Numbered from the stretch's first letter, positions 8,023 to 18,071 are shown. The stretch is 64,000 bases of DNA from JAXMAO01 sp046350375 (GCA_046350375.1 JAXMAO010000002.1:458526-522525); one strand, 5' to 3'. Program-made: numbers and translations. The notes: generated by a model not told the origin, from the sequence alone.

Positions 8023-8325
8023 ATGGCGGCCACCAAGATGAAGGTTCGACCCCTGGGTGACAAGATTCTGATCAAGCGGCTGGAGGCCGAGTCGAAGACG
8101 GCGGGCGGAATCGTCCTGCCCGAATCGGCGAAGGAAAAGCCCAAGCGCGGGCGCGTCATCGCGGTCGGCGATGGCAAGGTGCTCGACACCGGCGAGCGCG
8201 CCAAGCCGCAGGTGAAGGCGAACGACGAGGTGCTGTTCACGGCCTACGCCGGCACCGAGGTCAAGATCAACGGCGAAGAGTTCATCATCATGGACGAGAG
8301 CGACATCCTGGCGGTGCTGGACTAG
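8023..8325 (+). CDS. groES: Co-chaperonin GroES
   Basis: 100 residues, the usual length for the 10 kDa co-chaperonin that caps GroEL. The conserved opening VRPLGDKILIKRLEAE is followed by a mobile loop with TAGGIVLPESAKEKP, then VIAVGDGK and the C-terminal strand EEFIIMDESDILAVL. AAGGAG is placed 9 bases before the ATG at 8023, which excludes a longer frame starting at 7999. It is followed after 91 bases by groEL, the standard operon order, with transcription expected from the sigma-54 promoter upstream. Confidence 0.97.
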   Translation: MAATKMKVRPLGDKILIKRLEAESKTAGGIVLPESAKEKPKRGRVIAVGDGKVLDTGERAKPQVKANDEVLFTAYAGTEVKINGEEFIIMDESDILAVLD

Positions 8326-8416
8326 CGGGGCCGGGCGGCGACAAGTGATCCAAGGTTGACGGTATCTGACGCGAGCGGCCGATGACTCGGGCCGCTCGAA
8401 TGACGGGAGAGATTCA

Positions 8417-10036
<1,620 letters not shown>

Positions 10037-10093
10037 TGGGTCAAATGACAGTTTCATCCGCGCCGCCGCGGTCGCGGATCAGTTTGCATGACA

Positions 10094-10130
10094 GAGGTCG
10101 GCGCACCCCGCCGGCCTCTTTCTTTTTTTT
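10094..10130 (+). terminator. Rho-independent terminator of groES-groEL
   Basis: GAGGTCGGCG (10094-10103) pairs with CGCCGGCCTC (10109-10118) around a five-base loop with one G-T pair. It is followed by TTTCTTTTTTTT-type sequence to 10130. This is the clearest intrinsic terminator in the window. Confidence 0.92.
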
Positions 10131-10231
10131 GCGCCGGGCCTGCGCGCCACGCACCACATGCGCCTGGAACCGCGCCGATCTTCGGTTCATTCTCGGCCGA
10201 CCGATCAACCTCCACGCGAAAATCGCATGCT

Positions 10232-11059
10232 TCAGCGCTCGATCGTCTCCGCGTCCAATCGCGCCTCCATTTGTGCGATGCGTGCCCTCAGAACGGCAGT
10301 CTCGCCGCGCAGAGCGGCGATCTCATCCGCCTGATGCCGAACCTGCCGATGCAGCTCCTGCACCGCCGCGGCGGAGTAGATCACCAGCGGATACGTGTCC
10401 ACCAGCAGCAGGCGCTCGCCGCCCGGCAGCAGCTCGTTGCTGGCGCGCACCCACTCGGGAAACACGTCGCGAAACTCCTGCGCGAGCACGTCGAGATACC
10501 GCCGGTCGGCCACCGCCGGGTTGGCGGCGCGACACGCATCGTCATAGCGAAAGCTCACCAGCCGCACCCGGTCGAGCGTCTCGAGCGCGTGGTCGATCGT
10601 CCGCACGTCGACCTTGATGCGGGCGTCGCTCGGGGCGAGCCATCCGCCAGGCGTCGCCTTCAGCGCCTCTCCGCTCACCTCCAGCGCACAGGTTCGCGGC
10701 GGCCGATCGACCCCCAGCCGGCCGACACACTCAGTCGTCGTGTGGTCGAACAGGAGCTTGACCGCCGCGGCGCTCGCCCGGCCGAGCTGCCGCACGAACC
10801 GCACGCGCGCCTGCGTCGACGACGCCTCCAGCTGCAGCGCGCTTTCGGCGTCGCGCTCGGCGTGCGACACGCGGATCCGCCCGGAAATGGAGAACATCGC
10901 GGCCGGCTCGTCGTCTGGCGCGGCGGCCGGCTGACTGGCGGGTCGGGCAAGCTGCGGACTGAACGACTCAGGCAACTGCGCCCCGCACCCCGCCAGCATC
11001 AGCGCCCCCGCGAGCCGCGCCACCACAAACTTGCCGCGACAGGCCGTGTGCCGCGCCAT
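10232..11059 (-). CDS. Lipoprotein with peptidase S74 (intramolecular chaperone) domain
   Basis: 275 residues. A lipoprotein signal peptide ends LMLAGC (lipidated Cys25). After a low-complexity linker and a beta-rich region (about residues 55-135) comes a C-terminal S74 domain. SDARIK carries the Ser144/Lys149 pair that forms the autocleavage dyad in phage tailspike chaperones. DRRYLDVLAQEFRDVFPEWV and VDTYPLVIYSAAAVQELHRQ follow, then a coiled coil ending in IAQMEARLDAE. In known proteins this domain trimerises beta-helical fibres and then cuts itself off. Here it sits on a bacterial lipoprotein with no phage genes near. The start at 11059 is supported by GGGAGG upstream. Confidence 0.75.
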   Translation of the reverse strand: MARHTACRGKFVVARLAGALMLAGCGAQLPESFSPQLARPASQPAAAPDDEPAAMFSISGRIRVSHAERDAESALQLEASSTQARVRFVRQLGRASAAAVKLLFDHTTTECVGRLGVDRPPRTCALEVSGEALKATPGGWLAPSDARIKVDVRTIDHALETLDRVRLVSFRYDDACRAANPAVADRRYLDVLAQEFRDVFPEWVRASNELLPGGERLLLVDTYPLVIYSAAAVQELHRQVRHQADEIAALRGETAVLRARIAQMEARLDAETIER

Positions 11060-11205
11060 GAGGTCGCCTCCCTGCGACGCGGCGCACCAGTCCGGCGGTG
11101 CGCCGCACGATCCCGATACGGCGGAGCGGGGCGGGCCGTTCGCGCGCAATTCCGCGCGACGCGGCGAGTGGAATCAGCGTGAAGAATATGGCGTCGAAGC
11201 AGCCG

Positions 11206-12612
11206 CTAGAGGCCGATCGCGGTGACGAACAACTGCACGTCGCCGCCGTCGGCGGAGCCGTCGTGGTTCAGGTCGCTGCGCGCGTGGCGGCCGGCGTCGC
11301 CGTCCAGTCCGAGCAGCACGGCGACGAACGGCGGAACGTCGCCGGTGTTGGCGAGGCAGTTGCCATCCACGTCGCCGTCAACCGGCGGGGCAGCGGCCGG
11401 GCCCTTGACCGTGACCAGCGCCGAGCCAGCGACGGCGAACAGGCCGACGGTGGCCGAGACGTCGACCGGCGGCTGGTCAGAGTCGAACCGGAAGTTGTCG
11501 AGCGTGCCCCAGCGCAGGGCGTTGCCGTTCGGGTTGACGGCGAAGGTCTCGGGCGTCGCCCAGCTGATCGACGACGGGGTCTGCACGGCGCTCCACGGAT
11601 CGTTGGCGTAGCTGGGCGAACCCTCGCTGGCGGCGTGGTTGGCGACGGCGTGGAAGCCGACGCCGGTGACGGCCGCGCAGGCGCCGACCGGCACGCTGAA
11701 CGATCCGACCGCGGCGGCCAGGTTGAGGTTGTGAATGGCGTACTCGTAATGCCAGCCGCCGCCGGGCCGCGGCGAGACTTCGCAGGCGACAATGATCCGC
11801 CCGTCGCTGCCGGGCAGCGGGTCGACGTCGGTCTGGGCGGCGGTGGACCAGGCGCGGATGGCGGGCAGCTCGGCGACCGCGGGTGACGGCAGGGTGAGCG
11901 GATAGACGCCATTGGGCTGCACGGCTCCGACCGCAAGCGGGCGATAGCTGGCGTTGTTGGTGCCGTTGCCGGCGGCAGCATCATCGGGGGTGACGATCTG
12001 CGCTTCGATGTAGTAAGACGCGCCGGGCGTTTGCAGGTCGGCGTCGGCGACCTCGAGCCGGTGAGCAATAGCGCTGTGCGTGTGGCCAAGGTGGCTGTTG
12101 ATGTCACTGGCGTATGAACCGGTGAACGGGTTCACTTTGCCGCGCGGCGAGAGATTGGAAGTTTCGGCCTGCGAATTGGAGGTATGCGACGACGAGCAGC
12201 CGGCCCACAGGTGCGGATCGCACGGCCCGCCCGAGCCGCTGCACGCAAAGCAGGTCGAGAGCGCCAGCGGGCAGAAGCTGTTCATGAGCCAGCTTTGGCC
12301 GATCTGCTCGAAACGCGTCGCGCCATCGACCACGGTCACCCGGTAGAGGTTCTGCCCGATGAGCGGGTGGGTGGTGGCCGGCAGCGGCTGCCAGTTCAGC
12401 GGGACGTCGCCTTTGTTGGACTGGAGGGTGCCGATGGCGATTCCGACCGTTCCGTCTGGCGCGGCGCCGACGCGGCCGAACTGCCCGACCGACGTGATAT
12501 CACAGACGATGATGTCCGGCCCGGCCGCCAGCGCGTCGCGAGCGCAGACAGTCGCCAACAGGAGCGCGGCGCCGGTCAGCCGGCGGCGCGGCGAACGAGT
12601 TTGTCCACGCAT
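11206..12612 (-). CDS. Secreted dockerin-type surface protein, family A member 1
   Basis: 468 residues. The signal peptide ends LAAGPDIIVCD. The long ectodomain contains FEQIGQSWLMNSFC, LWAGCSSSHTSNSQ, LSPRGKVNPFTGSY and WHYEYAIHNLN. The C-terminal 55 residues form two dockerin-like calcium loops (DGDVDGNCLANTGDVPPFVAV and DLNHDGSADGGDVQLFVTAI). The ectodomain shares motifs in the same order with the gene at 39531-41270 (for example FEQIGLSWAKHGF, LGVGCSDTYS, PRSEVNPSTGQF, WHYEYAIENLN), so the two are paralogs. I infer export and display at the cell surface; no cohesin is visible. Start 12612 follows GGGAGG and a signal peptide. Confidence 0.75.
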   Translation of the reverse strand: MRGQTRSPRRRLTGAALLLATVCARDALAAGPDIIVCDITSVGQFGRVGAAPDGTVGIAIGTLQSNKGDVPLNWQPLPATTHPLIGQNLYRVTVVDGATRFEQIGQSWLMNSFCPLALSTCFACSGSGGPCDPHLWAGCSSSHTSNSQAETSNLSPRGKVNPFTGSYASDINSHLGHTHSAIAHRLEVADADLQTPGASYYIEAQIVTPDDAAAGNGTNNASYRPLAVGAVQPNGVYPLTLPSPAVAELPAIRAWSTAAQTDVDPLPGSDGRIIVACEVSPRPGGGWHYEYAIHNLNLAAAVGSFSVPVGACAAVTGVGFHAVANHAASEGSPSYANDPWSAVQTPSSISWATPETFAVNPNGNALRWGTLDNFRFDSDQPPVDVSATVGLFAVAGSALVTVKGPAAAPPVDGDVDGNCLANTGDVPPFVAVLLGLDGDAGRHARSDLNHDGSADGGDVQLFVTAIGL

Positions 12613-12647
12613 TTCAGCGCCTCCCAGAGTTGCGGCTCGTGAGAAGC

Positions 12648-12676
12648 ATTGTCGCAAAGGGGGCGCGACAATTCAA
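12648..12676 (-). promoter_or_regulatory. Promoter with overlapping inverted repeat, dockerin gene 1
   Basis: On the minus strand TTGAAT (12671-12676), 17 bases, GACAAT (12648-12653). TTGTCGC and GCGACAA (12649-12655 and 12665-12671, 9-base gap) form an inverted repeat that fills the space between the two boxes, a typical repressor site position. It also covers the end of the upstream protease gene. Confidence 0.45.
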
Positions 12677-13446
12677 CGGTCCGCCGGGGGCGTTCCCAGC
12701 TCGGCAAGCATGGCCGCGCGGGCCCGTCGCTGTTCGCGGATGGCCCGGGCGACGCGGATGCCCTGCTGGCAGCGCGACGCGGCAAAGAACGCCATCACCC
12801 CCAGCCACACGTCGCTCTTGTAGATGGCAAAACCGACGGCGGCCCCGGTCGCCAGCAGGCCGAAATGCGCGGCGATGCTCAGGGCGCGCTCGAACGAGGT
12901 GAATCGCCACAGCAGCGCCATCAGCAGTTGCCCGCCGTCGAGCGGGTAGATCGGCAGCAGATTGAACACGAGCAGGCCGATGTTGATCACCGTGAGGGCG
13001 AAGAGGAAATGGCGCAGGTCGGGCACGGCGGGGCGCGATGCGCCTACGAAGAACAGCGCCGCAAACAGCGGCGCCACCAGCGCCACGTTCACCAGCGGCC
13101 CGGCGGCGATGCTCCAGAAATAGGCCCCGGGGCGCATCGGCGGATCGACAAACGCCACGCCGCCCAGCGGCCAGAGCATGATCGTGTCGGCCCGGCCGCC
13201 GACCGACCGGCAGGCGAGCGCGTGGCCGAACTCGTGCAGCAGCACGATCGCGAACAGGGCCAGATACTCGGCCACGTTCCAGCCGGCGATGCTGTAGCTG
13301 TTCGTGCGGGTGCGGAGCTCGATGAGCGCGACCACCGCCCAGCTCCAGTGCAGAAAGACGCTGATTCCGCGGAACTGAAACAGCCGCAGGCTTCCGGGCA
13401 GCACGCGGCGCGGCGGTGTCGGGGCTTCGGTCACGCAGAACAGCAT
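12673..13446 (-). CDS. Site-2 protease family membrane metalloprotease (M50)
   Basis: 257 residues with about six membrane segments. LLHEFGHALACR supplies the zinc-binding HExxH within a membrane helix. NLLPIYPLDGGQ is the second motif, NxxPxxPLDGG, whose Asp completes the zinc site. These are the defining features of intramembrane site-2 proteases, which cut membrane-bound regulators such as anti-sigma factors. There is no PDZ or CBS domain, so it belongs to the short group. Divergent from the MarR-GNAT gene. Substrate unknown; an ECF/anti-sigma pair lies 30 kb away, but no link can be shown. Confidence 0.88.
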   Translation of the reverse strand: MLFCVTEAPTPPRRVLPGSLRLFQFRGISVFLHWSWAVVALIELRTRTNSYSIAGWNVAEYLALFAIVLLHEFGHALACRSVGGRADTIMLWPLGGVAFVDPPMRPGAYFWSIAAGPLVNVALVAPLFAALFFVGASRPAVPDLRHFLFALTVINIGLLVFNLLPIYPLDGGQLLMALLWRFTSFERALSIAAHFGLLATGAAVGFAIYKSDVWLGVMAFFAASRCQQGIRVARAIREQRRARAAMLAELGTPPADR

Positions 13447-13498
13447 ACGCCGGCGCCGGGTGAATGGCGACGGCGCCGCCGGGCGCGGCGGTTCGGTC

Positions 13499-13527
13499 TT
13501 GCAATTATGTAAGAACCCGGATATAAG
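13499..13527 (+). promoter_or_regulatory. Promoter of the MarR-GNAT gene
   Basis: TTGCAA (13499-13504), 17 bases, TATAAG (13522-13527). The predicted start of transcription is near 13534, within or just before the palindrome at 13541-13556. Confidence 0.6.
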
Positions 13528-13540
13528 AACTCAGTCACGT

Positions 13541-13556
13541 CGTTCGGCTCGGAACG
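13541..13556. promoter_or_regulatory. Candidate MarR operator
   Basis: CGTTC-N6-GAACG lies just downstream of the promoter of a gene that itself encodes a MarR domain. This is the usual place for autorepression. Inferred from position and symmetry only. Confidence 0.4.
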
Positions 13557-13581
13557 GTCTGACTTTTTGGCAAGCACCCAT

Positions 13582-14565
13582 ATGACCCGCGAGCGCACGG
13601 ATTTCCTGCGCGAGCTCGGGCTTGTTGGGCTGAGCAGCCGCATTCGCCGCCTCTCCGATCGCTGGATGGCGGGCGTCTCGCGCGTCTACCGGGACGAAGG
13701 TGTGGATTTCAACCCCACCTGGTTCCCGCTGTTCCGGCTGATTGGCGAGCGCGAGGCCGTGGCCATCGTCGAAGCGGCCCAGATGCTCGGTCTGACCCAC
13801 CCGGCCGTGAGCCAGTTCTGCAAGGATCTGGTCCGCGCCAAACTCATCACCTCGCAGGCCGACCGCGCCGATCAGCGCCGCCGCGTCATGCGCCTCTCGG
13901 CGCGCGGACGCGAGATGTTCGACCGGCTCATGCCCATCTGGGATGCCGTGGCCGCGGCAATGGACGAACTGCTGCGCGCCGCCGACGTCGACCTGCTGCC
14001 GATCTGCACGCGCCTCGAGGACGACACCCTGGCCGCATCGATGGACGAGCGCGTCCGCCGGCACCTGCGGCACGAAGGCGGAAGCACCATCCGCGTCATC
14101 GACTTCGAGCCGCGGCACGCCGCCGCCTTTCGCACGCTCAACCTGCAATGGCTGACCGACGGGCGCCGCCCCGAGCCCGACGACGAGCGGCTCCTCAATC
14201 ACCCGCGCCGCGAGATCGTCGACCGCGGCGGCTACATCGTCTGCGCCCAGAACGACACCGGCATCGTCGGCACCGCGGCGCTGCGCCGCGCCGAGCCCGG
14301 CACATTCGAACTGACCAAGATGGCGGTCGACCGCGACCATCGCAACCGCGGCATCGGCCGCAAGCTGCTCGAGGCGCTGGTCGACCGCGCCCGATCGGCG
14401 GGCGCGACGCGCATCGTGCTCGAGACCGACGCCGGTCTGCCGGCCGCCGTGCATCTCTATCGCAAATTCGGTTTCAAGGACGTGCCGCTGCCCGATCCGC
14501 CGCGCCACGCCCGCAGCGAAATCGCGCTGGAACTGCGGCTCAGGCCGGTCCGCCGCCGAAAGTAA
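13582..14565 (+). CDS. MarR-GNAT fusion: transcriptional regulator with acetyltransferase domain
   Basis: 327 residues. Residues 1-150 are a MarR winged helix: VAIVEAAQMLGLTHPAVSQFCKDL as recognition region and QADRADQRRRVMRLSARGREM as the wing. Residues of about 165-320 are a GNAT acetyltransferase with FELTKMAVDRDHRNRGIGRKLLEAL, containing the R/Q-x-x-G-x-G/A acetyl-CoA loop, and AVHLYRKFGF. Such fusions are found widely and probably couple small-molecule sensing to acetylation. The ATG at 13582 is chosen over the TTG at 13567. The gene has its own promoter and a palindrome near +10; MutM follows after 42 bases and may be co-transcribed. Confidence 0.88.
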   Translation: MTRERTDFLRELGLVGLSSRIRRLSDRWMAGVSRVYRDEGVDFNPTWFPLFRLIGEREAVAIVEAAQMLGLTHPAVSQFCKDLVRAKLITSQADRADQRRRVMRLSARGREMFDRLMPIWDAVAAAMDELLRAADVDLLPICTRLEDDTLAASMDERVRRHLRHEGGSTIRVIDFEPRHAAAFRTLNLQWLTDGRRPEPDDERLLNHPRREIVDRGGYIVCAQNDTGIVGTAALRRAEPGTFELTKMAVDRDHRNRGIGRKLLEALVDRARSAGATRIVLETDAGLPAAVHLYRKFGFKDVPLPDPPRHARSEIALELRLRPVRRRK

Positions 14566-14607
14566 TGCAGCCGCGCGCGGCCGCCGCCGCGCCGGGTGCG
14601 ACGCCCC

Positions 14608-15525
14608 ATGCCCGAGCTGCCGGACATCTGCACCTACATCCGCTGCCTCGAATCGCGCATCGTCGGGCAGCCGTTGGCGCGCGTCGCCATCCGCGCGCCG
14701 TTCCTGCTGCGAACGGTCGAGCCGCCGATCGACGCGTGCGTCGGGCGGACGGTGCGCGGCGTGCGACGGATCGGCAAGCGAATCGCGTTCGAGCTCGACG
14801 ACGATTCGTTCGTGGTCTTCCACCTCATGATCGCCGGACGATTCCGCTGGCAGGCCGCGGCGCCGCCGTCGCCGGTCGCGCGCCGCGCGCCGAAGATCGA
14901 GCTGGCGCGGTTCAACTTCCCCTCCGGCACGCTGGCACTGACCGAGGCCGGCCCGCGCAAACGCGCCAGCCTGCACGTCGTTCGCGGCGCGGCGTCGCTG
15001 ACGCAGTTCGATCGCGGCGGCCTCGACACGCTGACGGCCTCCGCCGATGAGTTCGCCGCCGCCCTGCGCCGCGAGAACCACACCCTCAAGCGCGCCCTCA
15101 CCGATCCGCGCCTCTTCTCCGGCATCGGCAACGCCTATTCCGACGAAATCCTGCACGCCGCGCGGCTCTCGCCGGTCACGCTCTCGGCGCGGCTGCCCGA
15201 CGCCGACTGCCGGCAACTGCACGCCGCCACGCGCGACACCCTGCAAACCTGGATCGACCGGCTCGCGGCCCGCTTCGCGACGCGCTTCCCCGGGCCAGGC
15301 GACGTCACCGCCTTTCGACCCGAGTTCGCCGTGCATGGCCGTTTCGGCCAGGCCTGCCCGGCCTGCGCCGCGCCGGTGCAGCGCATCCGCTACGCCGACC
15401 ACGAGACGAACTACTGCCCCGGCTGCCAGACCGGCGGGCGCATCCTGGCCGATCGCTCGCTCTCGCGGCTGCTGCGGGCCGACTGGCCGCGAACGCTCGA
15501 CGAGCTGGAAGGCCCCGCCCCATAA
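14608..15525 (+). CDS. mutM: Formamidopyrimidine-DNA glycosylase (Fpg/MutM family)
   Basis: 305 residues. The N-terminal MPELPD gives the catalytic Pro2 and Glu3 after Met removal. Lys57 in GKRIAF is at the position of the second catalytic Lys. The helix-two-turn-helix region has KRALTDPRLFSGIGNAYSDEIL, and a CxxC-x16-CxxC zinc finger spans residues 250-273. It removes oxidised purines such as 8-oxoguanine and nicks the strand. Unusual is a tail of about 32 residues beyond the zinc finger, where most Fpg proteins stop. Fpg and Nei are close relatives; the opening MPELPD and general layout favour Fpg. The start follows the MarR-GNAT gene closely. Confidence 0.88.
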   Translation: MPELPDICTYIRCLESRIVGQPLARVAIRAPFLLRTVEPPIDACVGRTVRGVRRIGKRIAFELDDDSFVVFHLMIAGRFRWQAAAPPSPVARRAPKIELARFNFPSGTLALTEAGPRKRASLHVVRGAASLTQFDRGGLDTLTASADEFAAALRRENHTLKRALTDPRLFSGIGNAYSDEILHAARLSPVTLSARLPDADCRQLHAATRDTLQTWIDRLAARFATRFPGPGDVTAFRPEFAVHGRFGQACPACAAPVQRIRYADHETNYCPGCQTGGRILADRSLSRLLRADWPRTLDELEGPAP

Positions 15526-15581
15526 CCGCGCCGCGGCGGGCGCATGCAATGGCCGGCCCGGCGGCGTTCCGATGTTGAACC

Positions 15582-16397
15582 ATGGACCCGACGCTGGCGC
15601 AGCGCATCCGCGACGACAACCGCAGCCTGCACGACGCGCCGGGCTATGCCGACTTCTACGACGACCAGCTCGCGCTGGTCCGCAATCCGTGGGAACAGCG
15701 CCTCTTCCGCGACGACCTCGGGCGCATCGCCGCGCGCCTGCCACGCCCCTGCCGCGCCCTCGACCTCGGCTGCGGCACCGGAAACCTCACGCTGAAGCTG
15801 ATCGAACTCGGCGCCGACGTCACCGGCGTCGATCTCTCGGCCGGCATGATCGCGCGGTTGCAGTCCAAGCTTCAATCACGCGGGGTAGCAGAGGGCGCCC
15901 GGCCCGGCGTCCGGCTGATCGTCAGCGACGTCGACGCGTATCTCGCGAATGTCAGCCAGCGGTTCGACCTGGTCTGCGCGTGCAGCTTCCTGCACCACCT
16001 GCCCGACTACCTGGCGACGCTGACGGCGGCCGCGCGGGCCGTCGCGCCCGGTGGATGTCTCTACGTCGCGCACGAGCCGCTGCGCTTCGACCGCGTCGAT
16101 CGCGTCACGCGCTGGCTCGAATGGCTCGATTTCAAGTGGCAGCGGTTCGAGGCCCGCACCGGCCTGGGCGGGCGCGTCGCGCGGGTCGATCCCTACTATC
16201 ACAAGGACTGCCTGGCCGACTACTGGGCGATGACCCGCGGCATTGATGCCGACGTGGTCGCCACCCGCCTGCGCGACGCCGGACTGTCGCCGACGCTGCG
16301 GCAGTACGACTCCAAGCGCCATCGGCTGATGCATGTTGCGGCGCGCTACCTCAACGCCCGGCACCTGCTGCGCTTTGAGGCGTGGCGGCCGGTCTGA
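15582..16397 (+). CDS. Class I SAM-dependent methyltransferase
   Basis: 271 residues. The SAM-binding motif I is ALDLGCGTGNLTLKLIELGA, followed by acidic VTGVDLSAGMI (ribose contact) and later FDLVCACSFLHHLPDYL with APGGCLYVAHEP (motifs II-III). This is the Methyltransf_25 type that acts on small molecules, lipids or quinones. The C-terminal 100 residues (HKDCLADYWAMTRGID) are specific to the subfamily and I do not recognise the substrate. Third gene of a possible plus-strand run with the MarR-GNAT and mutM genes; converges with the RDD gene after 12 bases. Confidence 0.8.
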   Translation: MDPTLAQRIRDDNRSLHDAPGYADFYDDQLALVRNPWEQRLFRDDLGRIAARLPRPCRALDLGCGTGNLTLKLIELGADVTGVDLSAGMIARLQSKLQSRGVAEGARPGVRLIVSDVDAYLANVSQRFDLVCACSFLHHLPDYLATLTAAARAVAPGGCLYVAHEPLRFDRVDRVTRWLEWLDFKWQRFEARTGLGGRVARVDPYYHKDCLADYWAMTRGIDADVVATRLRDAGLSPTLRQYDSKRHRLMHVAARYLNARHLLRFEAWRPV

Positions 16398-16409
16398 CCG
16401 GCGCGCTGC

Positions 16410-18071
16410 CTATCCCACCGGCTGCTCGTCGTGCTCCGGGCTCAGTTCGCGGACCACCGGCCGCGCCAGCGGCGGTCGGGCGCAGACCACGTAGGTGCCC
16501 GCCATCACGTCGCCGAGTCGCTGCGCGTTGCGCGACAGGACCAGCATCATGAACGCGCTCGCCAGCCCGACCAGCGCCAGCCCCAGCTCGGCAACGCGAA
16601 CCGCGTTTCGAACCAGCACCTGCCTGGCCGACGGGCGTACGCCGCCCATCGCGACCACGCGACAGCCGGTCAGCCGCTTGCCGGGCGTCGTGCCGGTCGC
16701 CAGCTCCCACAGCAGGCACCACGTCGCGTGCACGCCGACGGTCGCCAGCCAGACCGGCAGCATGCGCTGCGCCGAGAGCGATTGAACAGTCCGCGGATCG
16801 GCGATCCGCTGGACCAGTCGGCTCAGTTCGAGCAGCGGATCGGTCCAGAACGGCCCGGCCAGCAGCGCCGCCGGCAGAAAATCGACTGCCAGCCCCGCCA
16901 GCCGGCGCAGCGGCGGCGCGACCGCAGTCGTCTTGGGCAACAGCGCCGGCGACAGCAGCATCTGCTGTCGCGCCACCAGCGCCAGCCCGAGGACGATCAT
17001 CACGCCGAACGTCTCGATCCACTCCCAGAACGCCGGGCGCGGCGCCGGCACCGGGCCGCCCGAGCCGTGCGCCGGCTCCAACCAGGTCACGCGCCGGTCG
17101 CCATCCAGCGCCGAGCCGCCGACCCGCAGCCGGCCATCGTCCGTCAGCGTCGCAAGGTGCAGCCGACCGGCGCCGACCGCGACCGCCGTCGCGCCGCGCC
17201 GCACGCGGACCGCGTCGGCCTCGTCTCGCAGCGGCTGACTGGCGAACCACTCTTCGCCCGTGCGCCACCGGACGCGCAGCGCCAGTTCGTCGGGCTTGCC
17301 GCTGGCGGCCGCCGTGCCCGTGACCAGCACCGCCCCGCGCCGGTCGGCCGCCGCCCAGAGTTCCGCGGCGTCGTCCGTCTGCGGCACCTGTGACGGGCGA
17401 TCCCACGTGCCGTCGCGCTGCGTTGTAAACCAGACCGGGCCCGCCGCGGCGTCGCGCCAGAACAGATAGCTGCGCCCGTCGCGCGCCGCGAGCCAGTAGC
17501 CCTCGGCCGACTGGGCCTCGTCCGGCAGCCGCGCCGCGATCTGCCACGCATCGTTGTGAAGCACCAGCAGCGTTCGGCCCGGCGCGGGACGCGTGGTGAG
17601 TTGCGTTCGCCGGCGCGCCCGGCCGGTGCGCGGAGCCGGCGGCGTCGGCAGCGGAATTTCGATGCCGGCGCCGTCGGCAACGCAATAGATGTCCGGTCGG
17701 GTCGCATCCCCCGAAATCGCCAGCGGCATGGCCTGGCCGCACCAGCGCGGCCCCGTGCGGCTGCGCTCGAACGTCACGCGCTGCGTCGTGCCGTCGCCGA
17801 ACAACAGCAGCGCGCCCTGCGGCGTGCAGGCCAGGCCGTGCAGCACGCCGCGGCGGTCGGGCAGCGTCGGAGAGCCGGCCGGCTCCGGCGACTTGGTATC
17901 TCCGTAATAGAGCGATATCGTTTCGTCCTGCGGCGCGCCGGGCGGCGAGGTGCAGCGCGCCAGCCACACCAGCTCGTCGCTGCCTGCCACGCGCAGCATG
18001 GCCGGCGCCACCGGTGCGGCCGCGCCGCTCGCACACGCCCAGGCCACCGCCAGCCACGCACCCGCGATCAT
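16410..18071 (-). CDS. RDD-family membrane protein with large exported N-terminal domain
   Basis: 553 residues. A signal peptide (WLAVAWACASGAAA) precedes about 330 residues of beta-rich sequence with recurring W-bearing strands that could form a propeller. A membrane helix at about residue 350 (FGVMIVLGLALVARQQ) follows. The C-terminal RDD domain has three or more helices: RRLAGLAVDFLPAALL with the diagnostic Arg/Asp, TPGKRLTGCRVV and RNAVRVAE. RDD proteins are poorly characterised, and some act as ion antiporters. Its ATG overlaps the stop of the lipoprotein gene by four bases, so the two are translationally coupled. Confidence 0.7.
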   Translation of the reverse strand: MIAGAWLAVAWACASGAAAPVAPAMLRVAGSDELVWLARCTSPPGAPQDETISLYYGDTKSPEPAGSPTLPDRRGVLHGLACTPQGALLLFGDGTTQRVTFERSRTGPRWCGQAMPLAISGDATRPDIYCVADGAGIEIPLPTPPAPRTGRARRRTQLTTRPAPGRTLLVLHNDAWQIAARLPDEAQSAEGYWLAARDGRSYLFWRDAAAGPVWFTTQRDGTWDRPSQVPQTDDAAELWAAADRRGAVLVTGTAAASGKPDELALRVRWRTGEEWFASQPLRDEADAVRVRRGATAVAVGAGRLHLATLTDDGRLRVGGSALDGDRRVTWLEPAHGSGGPVPAPRPAFWEWIETFGVMIVLGLALVARQQMLLSPALLPKTTAVAPPLRRLAGLAVDFLPAALLAGPFWTDPLLELSRLVQRIADPRTVQSLSAQRMLPVWLATVGVHATWCLLWELATGTTPGKRLTGCRVVAMGGVRPSARQVLVRNAVRVAELGLALVGLASAFMMLVLSRNAQRLGDVMAGTYVVCARPPLARPVVRELSPEHDEQPVG

